Origin: Agrocybe praecox
Taxonomy: Eukaryota > Basidiomycota > Agaricomycetes > Agaricales > Agrocybaceae
Assembly (NCBI GenBank): GCA_964017145.1
Contig: OZ024851.1
Location: 3,224,001-3,288,000, forward strand
Direction of reading: 5' to 3'
Length of the DNA stretch: 64,000 bases
Shown here one piece after another: positions 1-9,867 of this stretch. The position numbers were made by a program, and so were the translations under genes. Under the pieces are notes generated by a model. It worked only from the letters and a program-made list of their open reading frames with translations. It made no database searches and was not told where the DNA came from. Numbering within the stretch: the stretch's first letter is position 1; each line of letters opens with the position of its first letter.

Positions 1-1152
1 GTCAGAAATGAGAGGTAAAGGGTAAGAGTTCTTAATGGTCATTTCATTTAGCTTCCTGTGGTCCTGGACCAGTCTAAGAGAGCCATCCTTCTTCTTAACA
101 AAGAACACAGGGGATGCCATAGGTGACTTGGATGGTCTAATCCTACCAGACTTCAGATTCTCCTCTAAAAAAGCATCAAGCTCCTTTTGCTCATTGGGGG
201 AAAGAGGATAAATCTTTGATCTGTAAGGCTCAGACCCAGGCTTTAGCTCAATAGCATGATCCCAAGGCTTTCTGTCAGGTAGCCTATCAAAGGATTCTTT
301 TGAAAAAACTCCTTTAAATTGATGATAGTATTTGGGAACAGCTTCTTCAAAGGTCTTCTTTGGGGATTCAGCCTGTTGGTGGGACTCTTCTGCTAATTTC
401 TGAGACACAGTTGAGGTAGCATTGATAGACTGCTTCTGAGGATGGAGATAAGAGATAAAAATCCTATCCTCAGGCTCAATCTCAGAGTCAGAGTCAGGTG
501 AGTGATCTACAAGATCTACACCTTCATCATCAAACTGAGGGAGCTGTCTTCTCTGTACTGCAGCTATCTTCTGTCTCTTTCTCCTGGCTCTAATAACTTC
601 CATGTGGCAGTCAGATGGACATCTAGTAAACTGGACATCACCTGACTTCCAATTGACATCAGGATTATGTAGATAGAGCCAGGTATGTCCAATAATAGCA
701 TTTTTGTCTCCCAAGTCACAAACAGCAAAGGTAGCCTTTTCTGTGTGGTTTTTATACACCATAATCAAGTCAACTTCTTCATGAATAGAGCCACTTTTGT
801 TGAGAGTACCATCAACATTGTAGACTGGGATGGCTCTAGGAAGTTTTCTTGTATTGAGGTTATGGTATTTTACAAAACCAGTGTCCAGAAACAGACCAGT
901 AGCTCCAGAGTCAAGCAAAGCATTCACAGGCAGCCTTTTTCCTGTATCCATTGTCTTGAGAATGACTGACAAATGGGTAGAGGCTTTTGGCTTGTGCCCT
1001 AAGATGTATATTCTCTCAGGAGTAGAAGAAAGGAGAGGATCAGAATTTGAGGACATGATTTTTGTATCAGAGTCAGAAGAGGTAGGATTGACTTTATCAT
1101 TTTCATCTTCTAATACATTGAATCTATTCCATTGGGACATGTCCTTCACCAA
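1..1152 (-). CDS. pol: Pol polyprotein, copy 1 (5' part only)
   Basis: The reading frame following gag is open to the window edge. It shows the aspartic protease active-site motif DSGATG, the protease flap-side segment [14 protein letters not shown] and the start of reverse transcriptase ([29 protein letters not shown]). It corresponds to about residues 1-384 of pol in the complete element. No stop codon was noticed, so this copy may be intact. No ATG opens the frame close to gag, so it probably depends on -1 frameshifting or reinitiation. Confidence 0.85.
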   Translation of the reverse strand, partial: MVKDMSQWNRFNVLEDENDKVNPTSSDSDTKIMSSNSDPLLSSTPERIYILGHKPKASTHLSVILKTMDTGKRLPVNALLDSGATGLFLDTGFVKYHNLNTRKLPRAIPVYNVDGTLNKSGSIHEEVDLIMVYKNHTEKATFAVCDLGDKNAIIGHTWLYLHNPDVNWKSGDVQFTRCPSDCHMEVIRARRKRQKIAAVQRRQLPQFDDEGVDLVDHSPDSDSEIEPEDRIFISYLHPQKQSINATSTVSQKLAEESHQQAESPKKTFEEAVPKYYHQFKGVFSKESFDRLPDRKPWDHAIELKPGSEPYRSKIYPLSPNEQKELDAFLEENLKSGRIRPSKSPMASPVFFVKKKDGSLRLVQDHRKLNEMTIKNSYPLPLISD

Positions 1153-1160
1153 TGGTGCCT

Positions 1161-2249
1161 CTAAAAATTCTTTTTTGGTTCCTCTTGTTGTTGTCCTTCT
1201 TTTTCCTCCTTGATGAGTTTCCCATAGAAGTCTTTCAACTCCTCATGATTCATGGCATTAATGTTGACTGAGGATCTGCAGTCAGCAGCCTTGTGTCCTT
1301 GTTTTCTGCATTTGAAACAGATAAGGGGCCTGACTGATCTCCATCCAGAGTCAACTTCCATGGGAACAACATCTGGTTGCCTTGCCTGAGCAACAAAACT
1401 TCTTTGATTACTTGCAAAGGGGGAAGGACTGGGGGCAGCTGGCTTAGACTGTGCCTTCTGTGAGGCAGGAGCCTTGGAAAAAGGAGAAGAGGTTGAAGAG
1501 GTAGACTTATTAAAAGCCTCCATCTGTCTCCACTGTCTATCCAACTTAGTAGCCCATGAAATCCAGCCATTCAGACTTTTGGGCATATCAGGAACATTGT
1601 AGACTTTTTCCCTGAGAGATCTGTTCAGCCCAGTCTGAAATTTCTCAACCAAAGCAGCATCATTGTACCCAGTGTCAGAGACCAGTTCCCTAAAGCTAGC
1701 CACATATTCATCAGCAGTTTGACTTCCCTGCTTCAGAAGATTCATTTTGTGTCTGGCTGTGCTGGCAGGGTCTGGGTCTCCAAACACTTCCCTGAATTCA
1801 TAGACAAAGTCTTCCCAAAGGCCTTCCTTGGAATAGTCTCCATCTAGAATTTTTGTCTTATCAAGGGCCCATTTCCCAGCAGTTCCTCCTTTCATATAGG
1901 ACAGAGCACAAACAACCTTTTGAAGATCATCTGTAATACCCTTTCCATAGAAGTATAGCTTGAGTTGACTCAAGAAGGTTTCTGCTTTTTGCATAGAACC
2001 ATCATATGGCTCAGGAGGGGAAACTTTGATTCCAGACTGTGAACCAAAGACAAAGGCACCATGACTGGCAGGGAGGGTGTTGACCTCTTTTTCAGCAGCA
2101 GAGAAAGGTGATTGAGTAGTAGGGGGTGTGGTTGATTGTTGTTGCTGCTGTCTCAAGAGAGTCACCTCTTGGGTAAGAAGAGAGATTTGTTGTAGGAGCT
2201 CTTCCACAGAGGGGAGAGTAGTGGTGGGAAGGGTGGTGGTAGTGTCCAT
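1161..2249 (-). CDS. gag: Gag polyprotein, Ty3/gypsy copy 1
   Basis: This 362-aa capsid/nucleocapsid protein packages the element RNA into cytoplasmic particles. It starts with MDTTTT, followed by a predicted coiled coil with a run of glutamines (about residues 15-45). The retrotransposon capsid region lies at about residues 80-245, containing [10 protein letters not shown] and EKVYNVP. A CCHC zinc knuckle, [14 protein letters not shown] (CX2CX4HX4C), sits near residue 315. The frame is intact. The stop codon lies in the string AATTTTTAG, the same as in the complete element, and pol continues in the -1 frame. Confidence 0.93.
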   Translation of the reverse strand: MDTTTTLPTTTLPSVEELLQQISLLTQEVTLLRQQQQQSTTPPTTQSPFSAAEKEVNTLPASHGAFVFGSQSGIKVSPPEPYDGSMQKAETFLSQLKLYFYGKGITDDLQKVVCALSYMKGGTAGKWALDKTKILDGDYSKEGLWEDFVYEFREVFGDPDPASTARHKMNLLKQGSQTADEYVASFRELVSDTGYNDAALVEKFQTGLNRSLREKVYNVPDMPKSLNGWISWATKLDRQWRQMEAFNKSTSSTSSPFSKAPASQKAQSKPAAPSPSPFASNQRSFVAQARQPDVVPMEVDSGWRSVRPLICFKCRKQGHKAADCRSSVNINAMNHEELKDFYGKLIKEEKEGQQQEEPKKNF

Positions 2250-2669
2250 ATTGTGGTGTAGATAAAATAGAGGCTCTCTGGTGTGTGTGTGGGAGAAGCT
2301 ATCTACTGAAAGTGCCCTTGGAAACTATTTATGTAAACTAAAAAAGATCTATATAGTGGATACCCAGTTGTCACCCCAAGCACAGTGGGTCTAAACCTAG
2401 GATCACAGGGTTGACTACCTGGTATTTTCCTAGACCACCAAAGACAGAAACAGTAGGCCTGAGTCTGCCCCAACAGTTGGTATCCCTATCTACAAGTTTA
2501 CACACAACACACAACAGAGAGAGAGAGAGTAGGAGTGAATAATAAGTTGATAAGGTCTTGAGGAGATGTTGGTTGGGAATAGAATGGAAGGAATTGAGGT
2601 GGTGGTGGATAGTGGTGATAAAAGGTGGATAATGATGTGGTATATGGGAATGGTGGAGTTGTCTGAGAT
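2250..2669 (-). other. Leader between primer site and gag
   Basis: Untranslated leader of copy 1. It aligns with the leader of the complete element (30400-30865), including the stretch ending just before the gag start codon. No gene is seen in it. Confidence 0.7.
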
Positions 2670-2680
2670 AGCTTCAATCT
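2670..2680 (-). promoter_or_regulatory. Putative self-primer binding site of copy 1
   Basis: Just inside the LTR, the minus strand reads AGATTGAAGCT. This is the exact reverse complement of an 11-nt motif within the LTR. The same arrangement is seen in the complete element, so it is conserved between two diverged copies. A tRNA-type binding site beginning TGG is absent. Confidence 0.6.
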
Positions 2681-2682
2681 TC

Positions 2683-3193
2683 TGTCAGGGCAACACTATA
2701 ATCAGTGTGACAAGGCCACCAACAAAGACAAAGCAAGAGAGAAGAGAGAGAAGAGAGAGAGAGAAGAAGAGATAGAGATAGAGAGACACTCGATGATTCT
2801 AAGAGATCACACCAATGATAGTGGATATCCTAAGAGATTGAAGCTGGGGCTACAGCTACCTACAGCTACAGTATTTATACTCTACAGGTGTTCTAGAATA
2901 TTCCTACATTACATCATGAAACAGAAGGATGAGTAAGACAATGATATCATAAAGGAATGATGAATAAGACAATGACATCATGAAACAAGGGGAAGAGTGA
3001 TGTGGAGTGATTGAGGCAGTGCTCATGGGAAATAAAGATGATAAGTATCTAATCAAAGATCTGAGTGATAATCAAAGAGATAATCAAGGAGATAATCAAA
3101 GATGTAAAAGAGATAAGATATCTACATAATTAAGAAAGGGAAAAATGCGAAATAAATATAGAAAAATAAGGGAAAATAAGAGAAACCCTGACA
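2683..3193 (-). repeat. 5' LTR of retrotransposon copy 1
   Basis: This 511-bp LTR begins and ends with the inverted repeat TGTCAGGG/CCCTGACA, identical to the ends of the LTRs of the complete element. On the minus strand it contains a TATA-like TATAAATA followed by the AGCTTCAATCT motif proposed as the transcript start and self-primer. The GAGA-rich stretch (about 2734-2790) corresponds to the TC microsatellite of the other LTRs. Confidence 0.9.
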
Positions 3194-3208
3194 CTCACCC
3201 ACTACCCC

Positions 3209-4087
3209 CGGTATGCTGTCCGCGTCTTGTATGATCTCGCGTCTTTACTTCCCTGCATCTAAATTCCCACCATTGTATTCTCGAGCGATAGCGTTTATAT
3301 TGTATCTCCACTAAACACCCGTTCCAGGTTTCGTCCAGAGTTGCTCGTCACCGCGAATCAAAACTTCATCCAAGGCCTGGGCAGATCCCAATACTCCAGA
3401 TACTCCCCACCCACCTTTTCAAACGCTACTCTTCCCCCGTATCATCAGGCTCACTCACTACTCCCGGTATGGTATTCGCGTCTTGTATGATCTCGCGTCT
3501 TTACTTCACCCTCATCTAAAATCCAACCATTGTATTCTTGAGCGATATTGTGTTTATACTGTACCTCAACTAAATTCCCACCTTCCATTCTCGTTTCCGA
3601 GTCTTTCGTATCCTCGCGTCTTGAGTGATGTCGCATCTAATGTACTTACCTAAATTCCTACTTTGCCACTCGATCCGTAGTTTACAATATAAACGCGATA
3701 TTACCAAAGACGCGCACATCAAGGGTGGGATTCAGTTGAAGTATAGCAATACAATTAAAAACGTGATACATTTAAGGGTTGGAATTTACTTACGGTAGCA
3801 TTCACGCGATATCACTCAAGACGCGTACAATTCAACGGTGGCAATTCAGTTGGGGTACAGTAAAGAAAGAATACGTTCGGGTATGGCATTGGAAGCAATC
3901 CTACAAAAGACACGGTAAATTCATAGCATAATTCAAGTGTGAGAATTTAGTTTGGTATCACTAGTGGCAACACCACTAAAGACGCGGTGGAATTCAAAGA
4001 TAGCTATTTATTTAACCTACAGTATAGACGCGATAGCATTCAAATCAATACAAATTTCAATACAAAAGAAACGCATGATCTATTCTA
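3209..4087. repeat. Diverged direct repeat of about 110 bp
   Basis: Positions about 3209-3320 and 3455-3575 are diverged copies of one unit sharing CGCGTCTTGTATGATCTCGC and a downstream block with ATTGTATTCT and GAGCGATA. Shorter echoes (ACGCG with ATCACTC-like neighbours) recur on the other strand to about 3990. No gene is supported in 3194-4087. Confidence 0.6.
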
Positions 4088-4099
4088 CTTTACTTATCC

Positions 4100-4550
4100 A
4101 GGCTGGTATATTTCCTCTGCCCGCGTCCCTTTTGTGTAGTATACCGTTTCCGTGTGTTTCGGCAAATCGCGCCATTCCGCGTCAATTCTCAGGCTGCCGT
4201 GATCGCTGCTAATACATCCCCCTATCTTATCCCCTACAGCATCGTCCCTATTGCGCCCCCTACGCTCCCAATCACAATACCCTGCCCGTGTCGCTTTTGC
4301 ATGGTGTATACCATTTCCGCGTGTTTCAGCAAACTGCGTCATTCCGCGTCAATTCTCACCCTACCGTGATCGCTGCCAATACATCCCCCTATCCTATCCC
4401 CTACAGCATCGTCCCTATCGCGCCCCCCTACGCTCCCAATCACAATACCTTGCCCGTGTCGCATTTGTATGGTGCATACCATTTCCGCGTGTTTTGGCAA
4501 ACCGCGCTATTCCGCGTCAATTCTCAAGCTACCGCGACTGGTACAAATAC
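4100..4550. repeat. Minisatellite, about 167-bp unit, three copies
   Basis: Three successive units share the block CCGCGTCAATTCTCA and, between the first two, AATACATCCCCCTAT repeated at 4211 and 4378 (period 167). Each unit carries a GTATACC-type block, a GTTTCGGCAAA-type block and the CGCGTCAATTC block. The overlapping proline-rich open frames here are a by-product of the repeat and its composition. Confidence 0.8.
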
Positions 4551-5080
4551 CAACCCCCAAATATACATCCCCCCATCCTACTACACCCTGCGGTACCGTT
4601 CCTACACCCTACGCCACTGCCCCCATTCCACCCAGACCACGCGTCCAACCACAATACCCTACCCCCTAGCCTACCTAATACCACTATATACCCACAATAG
4701 AAAGATTAAAAGAATTCTGTGAACCCGTTTGATACGCTACACTGTAGTGCTTCTTTTTACCGTTGTATACGATACACTGTAGTATTGGTATGTGATTGAC
4801 TATCTTATCTGAAGATTCGATATTATCTCCTGGGTGCAACAATGTGAGACTCTTAAACACTGAATTCAATTGCTAAACCCACCTTATTAGATTTGCCACT
4901 TACGGTACATAATATTGATTTTCTTCACGCAAACAACTTAATTTTGATCCATTTAATTTGCGTTTAGCGTCCTTCAATTCACAAGGGTCAATTACTGTAA
5001 GCTAGACACTGTTCCCAAAGTCTCGTTTCGCTGAAGTCAATCACAGGCGTACGTAAATTATTGACGCTTTCAACCATTCT
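4551..5080. other. No gene seen
   Basis: C-rich flank of the minisatellite followed by AT-rich sequence. The missing 5' exons of the DUF6533-type gene that follows should lie here but could not be located. Confidence 0.5.
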
Positions 5081-5099
5081 ATGGTTTTCTTATGTCCTT

Positions 5100-6059
5100 C
5101 AACAGATGTACGTCTACTTCTCTTCCTTGAAACACGTTTTGAACGAGATTTAAGGTACCCACCTATATCGCGTGGAAAGTTTTACGTTCTGTATTTCTTC
5201 GATCCTTTCTCAAGGTACGGTTCTTTGCTCACTTTATTACCGAACACTTTTCACTTTGTTTTAGCAATCCTCCAAATACGTGTTTACGCTATATACTGCG
5301 GTGATAAACACGTACTCCTGATTATGCTGTTATGTTATCTCTCGTCGGTGGTACTCACATTGTGGGCCGCTGGAGCCAATATGGTCAACCAAACAGGTAT
5401 AGATCAAATATATTTTTATGAAGCTTCACGCATGTACTTATTCACAACCGCACTGTTAAGCGCAAATTACTGAATTACCGACAAGGATATGTTGTTCCCT
5501 ACACCCACTACCAAAGAATGCCGGTCAAGTTTTGATCCCTCCACTCGTATTCGAGACCATACTATGCGCTTTAGTCGCATATCGAGTAATATACGAGAAA
5601 TACCTGGGAAACATCAAAGCGATGATGTTACTGAACATAATTCTGAAGGATTCGATCATGTACTTCATGGTGTACGTGTTTCTATCATATTACGTATCAA
5701 ATTTTCAAGCTTTACTGAGCTCATGACAGGCTTGCTTTTGTCTACATATCCTGTCTTATTTCGTGGGCAAAAAACGACGTGAGTACCCTCTGATTCGGTC
5801 CACAACATGCACTATTTCCAATCCGTATACTTATACCAATGAATAGAGCGGTTACATTGTTGATATAATAACCCTCAGCTCAGTTGCGTTGATGGACATC
5901 CTTGGAACCCGAATTATCCTGAATCTCAAGGAGGCTGGAGAGAAAGAGAACAAGATTGCTACCAGCTTGAATGCGTTATCTGTGTTACAATTTGTTGTGA
6001 ACAACGGTGTGTCAGTGCAGTCTGACCGACTGCCCGTTTCGTGGCCTAGATTAGATTAA
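5100..6059 (+). CDS. DUF6533-type membrane protein gene A (5' exons not resolved)
   Basis: This is one of a local family of multipass membrane proteins of unknown function with an N-terminal DUF6533 domain, known from basidiomycetes. Recognised exons: SRGKFYVLYFF near 5170-5215; ILQIRVYAIYCGDKHVLLIM through AANMVNQ (5265-5395), ending at a GT donor; a block containing IPPLVFETILCALVAYR and ILKDSIMYFMV (5530-5671); FVYISCLISWAKND (5731-5780); and the last exon DIITLSSVALMDILGTRIILNLKEAG, stopping with TAA at 6057-6059. These match genes B and C exon by exon. The conserved first exon (ending in a YVRG-like motif) was not found, so the locus may be 5'-truncated. Late exons are intact. Confidence 0.6.
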
Positions 6060-6450
6060 GTAGATTCATTCACATGTATATGCTACTATCGTATGGCACA
6101 TTTAGCCGAATATGTGTCTGAATCCTGATAGACACCTCAGAGCTCCTGCCATGACATTAAACAATACACAAGACTCCGACGTATTGAAAAGTTGAAAACT
6201 AGCATATCCAGATGTTTGAGAGGTCCAACAAATTAATCAAGGATGGATTGTGTTTGTAACCTGTAATATCTACAAAGTACGGGAGGAAATAAAATGTCAT
6301 GGCGTTCTGGGGTGTCGATACAGGGCAGATAGCGGTATGAAGGACATCTACTTGGCGCAATCTATGCACTGACATACCTTGTTGGTCCGTCGTCCACACA
6401 TTCAAGACTGGCAACTACACTCGGGAAGGTGATATTGCGTGAAGACTACT
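6060..6450. other. No gene seen
   Basis: Intergenic sequence downstream of gene A. Open frames are short and show no recognised motif. Confidence 0.5.
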
Positions 6451-7740
6451 AAATAAGACTCGTTTAACGGATGCGAACGATTTTGGAAACTTTGTACCTT
6501 CGGGAGCCGTTCAAATGTTCAACGTTCACGTTCAGGCTCTACCACCCTGCCGTTTCTCTCAGTACGCCATGTTTCTCTACCACAGCCCCTAGCGCTTGTT
6601 GGTTTTTGATCAACATTGAAACTTCTGATGGTGTGTCAATCGTCGAGGAGGGTGTGGTAGCCTGAGTTAGAGTTGACGCGTTGACGTGCTATATATGAGC
6701 TTGTGTAACCGTTGGAGTAGTCCAGCCTGCAGCCCAGACAATATAGACTTGCATGCTTGCGGGTGTAATTATGGCGGCGATAAGCCCCATAAAGCTGTTG
6801 GGAGAAGAAGGATTGCTGATAGTGAAGGGACAGAGGCGTCGGTGCATGGCGCTTAACGTTCGATTGCGGCAAGGCAATGAGAGACTGACTCGGAGTCAGT
6901 TCATGCCTGATAATAGACACGAACCCGCGCCGAGGCTAGAGACAGGGAAAGTGGATGAAGGGAGCTGGGAAGAAAACAAAGAGAGTGGGAGATAGAAAGA
7001 CGCATACTATGTTTAACGAACGCCCTTATCATTATTAGTAGGAGCAGGGGCAGTGATTATGTGGCGCTTAATTGCAGCAAGGTCGAGGAAGACTGAAGGC
7101 AGTTCAGGCTGGATATTCAACGTGAGCGTGAACCTGAAACGAGTCTCGAGACAACGACTGCAATAAACAAAGAGGGTGGATGAGGGGAAAAGAAGTGCGA
7201 GAAAGGGAGAGGATGGCACGTACTAAATTTGAATTTGTATGTATGTATTGAATCGAACTAGATCGAGGTTGATTTTGAGGCAATATGCGTATGATAGGCT
7301 TGGTAACACCAGGGGGAGAGAGCACAGAGCAGGGAGGCTAGCGTTGCGCGACGGCGAACTAAAACAGACTTGTTTAACAGAGATGAGCGATGTTGGACAC
7401 TGCGTACCTTCAGAAGCTGTTCAACTTTATCGTTATAACTTCCGTCACCCTGCTATTCCTCCCAATATGGGATAGCACACTATGTTTCCCTAGTCTGACG
7501 TTCGTTTTCTTCTGACATTAAAACACTTAATGCTGGGGGCGTTTATCGTCGAGCAGTGAATGGCAACCTGAGCTAGGCCTATCGTGCCGTAGGTAGGCTT
7601 GTGCAATAATTGGAGCAGATGATGTGGGGTGTACAGTTGTATGCCTGCAGCGGCTTATAGCGGCGATGCGCCACATGAAGCTGTTGAGAAAATAAGGTTT
7701 ACTCAGGGTGAAAAGGGGGCGTATAACGATAGGCCGACGC
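6451..7740. repeat. Diverged tandem duplication of about 0.9 kb period
   Basis: Blocks at 6451-6850 and 7363-7740 align in order: a TTTAAC...GATG...GTACCTTC(A/G)G(A/G)AGC block, then a TGAGCTAG/TGAGTTAG block, a TAGGCTTGTG/TGAGCTTGTG block, and a GGCGATAAGCCCCATAAAGCTGTTG-like block. On the minus strand the first copy contains MGLIAAIITP...QVYIVWAAGW, reminiscent of one helix of fungal multipass membrane proteins (for example the DUF6534 type). No continuous gene can be assembled, so a decayed duplicated gene is only a guess. Confidence 0.5.
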
Positions 7741-8483
7741 TTCCTCCTATGTTGAGGCCCGAAGCCTTAGGCCTGAGGGTCTAATTTGAGGTGGGCTATG
7801 GCGAGCAGACTGGAAGAGGAAAGAAAAGATGATTTTTTTTTATTAGCATCAATACAAAGAAATGTGAGCGAAGGAGAGAAAGCGGAGCAGGAAGAAATGG
7901 ATGATGCTGAGGAGCCAAACTACCATCAACGTTAACAACGTACTCAGTGATTTCCATGCAAACTCGAAAGCGCGTCCAGCAGGTGCGCACGCCGGCAGTA
8001 CCGGGCGAAAACGGTGTAAAGGAGTAGTGGCGGTGCAAAATTCAAACATGGAATTACATAATCGAATACCGTGACACGGCATGTAAATTCGAGTTCCGAC
8101 AGAATCGATGCCCTTCTTTACTCGGATCCCACTTGTACGGAGCAACGATTATTTATCACCACACGAAACATTTTTCCTCCATACGTAAATTTAAATTTAA
8201 TTCCGGAATCTGCTCCCTAGTCAAATGTAAGAAACGGACTCGCATCATGTGTGGTAGGATCATGCGCAAATCATGCGCTGTACGGCATAGAAACCGGCTT
8301 TGATGACGATGATGATCTATGACTTTATGTTTCATCCCACGTAGTATTAAATGTACAGAAATACATGGAAAGTATAAAAGAAATCCAGGATCCTAGTTAC
8401 CTTTTGAATGTATTGCTATTCAACGCAACTTGACGGTTTCTGCACATCACTTGTCAACTATTTTTGAATTGGATTGTGTACCC
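7741..8483. other. No gene seen
   Basis: Only short overlapping frames on the minus strand without recognisable motifs. Positions about 8120-8275 resemble 21030-21210 (ACTCG, GGAGCAACGATTATTTATCACCAC-like blocks). The duplication that carries DUF6533 relics E and F therefore extends upstream of their start codons. Confidence 0.5.
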
Positions 8484-8964
8484 ATGACTGACGTGACCAA
8501 CGCGGCAATTGCGGGAGCCCAGAAGCTTGAAAATATACAATATGTCAGAGGTACGCGTTCTGAATGTGAATTATTTACAGTCTACGGCTGATGTATATCT
8601 TCTGTCTCGTTACGTGGGCGAAGAGTGCCGTGAGTATCACATCACAAACATCACAATCTATCCACCCTCTGTGTCTATCACCCACATGATATCACACCTC
8701 CATTTCATATGCACTGTGAAACAGACCGGCTACATCCTCGACATGATAGCCCTCATTTCAATCGGGCCGATGGGGATCCTAAGAACTTGGATAATCCTCA
8801 ATCTCAAAGAGGCTGCAAAGTACTTTCACCGTGAAACTAGAATTGGTCATGGTCACGAGAGCGATGGAGATACACAATTGTCTGCGTTAAGATTTGATGC
8901 TAGCTACGGTTATATGGGAGGGGAGGGTGGTGAGGCGCATTCGGGAAAATCGGGACATCTATAA
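8484..8964 (+). pseudogene. DUF6533-type relic E (internal deletion)
   Basis: Exon 1 (8484-8550, MTDVTNAAIAGAQ...QYVR) ends in phase 1 at a GT donor exactly like genes B, C and F. It is followed within 30 bases by a late exon (8581-8629) that elsewhere encodes the LxxMYxSCLxTW helix. Then comes the last exon (8725-8964) with TGYILDMIALISIGPMGILRTWIILNLKEA. All exons for helices 2-5 are missing. Joining exon 1 to 8581 gives an immediate stop, so the product is not functional. The 3' half is an inverted duplicate of 56962-57340. Confidence 0.8.
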
Positions 8965-9039
8965 ATAGAAGATATGTAGTATGAACGAATGAAAATATAT
9001 GTCTCAGTAAAAATGCTCGGTCGAGATCCATAAATAATG

Positions 9040-9463
9040 ATTACTTATGAAGAGTCGGAATTACGTTACAAGACGAAAGCATATCATGATAACAGCGTCC
9101 TTCAAGCACCTTCCTTCGAATTATGCTCTCTGATCTCTTTCCCTTCTTGTAAATTACTGGTGAACGTTTTTCCTTCTCGAAGAATCTGTTGGCGGAACTT
9201 GTTCGAATTGACGACTGAAATGGATTTGGATTCATAAGCAAACGTCTTATCCTGGACCGGTTATAAAAAGACTCGCTGCTCGATTCTCTGTATAACAAGT
9301 CAATTTGCCCGAGAGAAAGACCCCTAGTCTCCGGGATGAAGAAGTACGTGAACACTAAACATCCAACGCACGTTCCACCCCAGATACCAGATAAAGGACA
9401 CTTTAACACCCAAATTCGCAGCTTTTATGCCGCTAGGTCCAAACGTTGTTGGGTTAACGAGGT
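9040..9463 (-). pseudogene. 3' fragment of monosaccharide transporter (duplicate)
   Basis: The minus strand reproduces the last exon of the intact transporter at 54464-56895. It covers YLVNPTTFGPSGIKA, then CVGCLVFTYFFIPETRGLSL and the hydrophilic tail FQSSIRTSSANRFFEKEK. A small duplication with frameshift lies near 9385-9400, where the intact gene has FFIWGGTCVG. Nothing upstream of the last exon is present. It faces relic E tail to tail, just as the intact transporter faces DUF6533 pseudogene D. Confidence 0.85.
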
Positions 9464-9597
9464 AAGACTTTGCACGTGGGATTTTTGGTGCAAACGGCGC
9501 ATCATACTACCTTGTCCAACTTTGATGTCAACTTATCGAAAAGTTGAGCCAAAAGTCGAAGCAAAGTTGGGGCAAAAGTTGGTTACTGTGAAACCCC

Positions 9598-9790
9598 CTA
9601 ATGGAGAAAACACCGAGCAGACCAAAGCAAGCAGATCAATGACTCGTTGATACGATGATGATAAAGGGATCCCATCATTGGATGGACCGAGAAGGACCGG
9701 TTATTTATGTATTGTACGGACCCGAGTGAGTATAGAATCCACTAGCTCAAAAATAGCCTAAAAAAATATGATATAAACATTCTCAGAACA
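9598..9790. repeat. Dispersed repeat, inverted copy of 63443-63625
   Basis: The block starting ACACCGAGCAGACCAAAGCA and ending ATATGATATAAACATTCTCA matches the reverse complement of 63443-63625 with scattered differences. No coding capacity or terminal inverted repeats were recognised. Confidence 0.7.
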
Positions 9791-9867
9791 TGTTGAAACC
9801 TTCCAACAGTATCTCCCATATCCACCTATTTAGAGCCTTAAGAATCGCCCTTTATATCGCTCAGACC

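Larger units (their letters stand above)
1..3193 (-). mobile_element. Ty3/gypsy LTR retrotransposon, copy 1 (truncated by window edge)
   Basis: On the minus strand this runs from a 5' LTR (2683-3193) through a leader, gag (1161-2249) and the start of pol, leaving the window in the reverse-transcriptase region. It is closely related to the complete element at 29923-36294: gag is nearly identical and pol keeps the same protease motif and is open to the edge. The LTR is clearly longer and more diverged than those of the complete copy, so it is a different subfamily or an older insertion. The flank after the LTR at 3194-3198 reads CTCAC; the matching target duplication would lie left of the window. 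Confidence 0.93.

Noticed and set aside
4251..4722. Long proline/histidine/arginine-rich open frames
   Set aside because: They run through the 167-bp minisatellite in several frames at once and follow C-rich composition; no start context, introns or domains.
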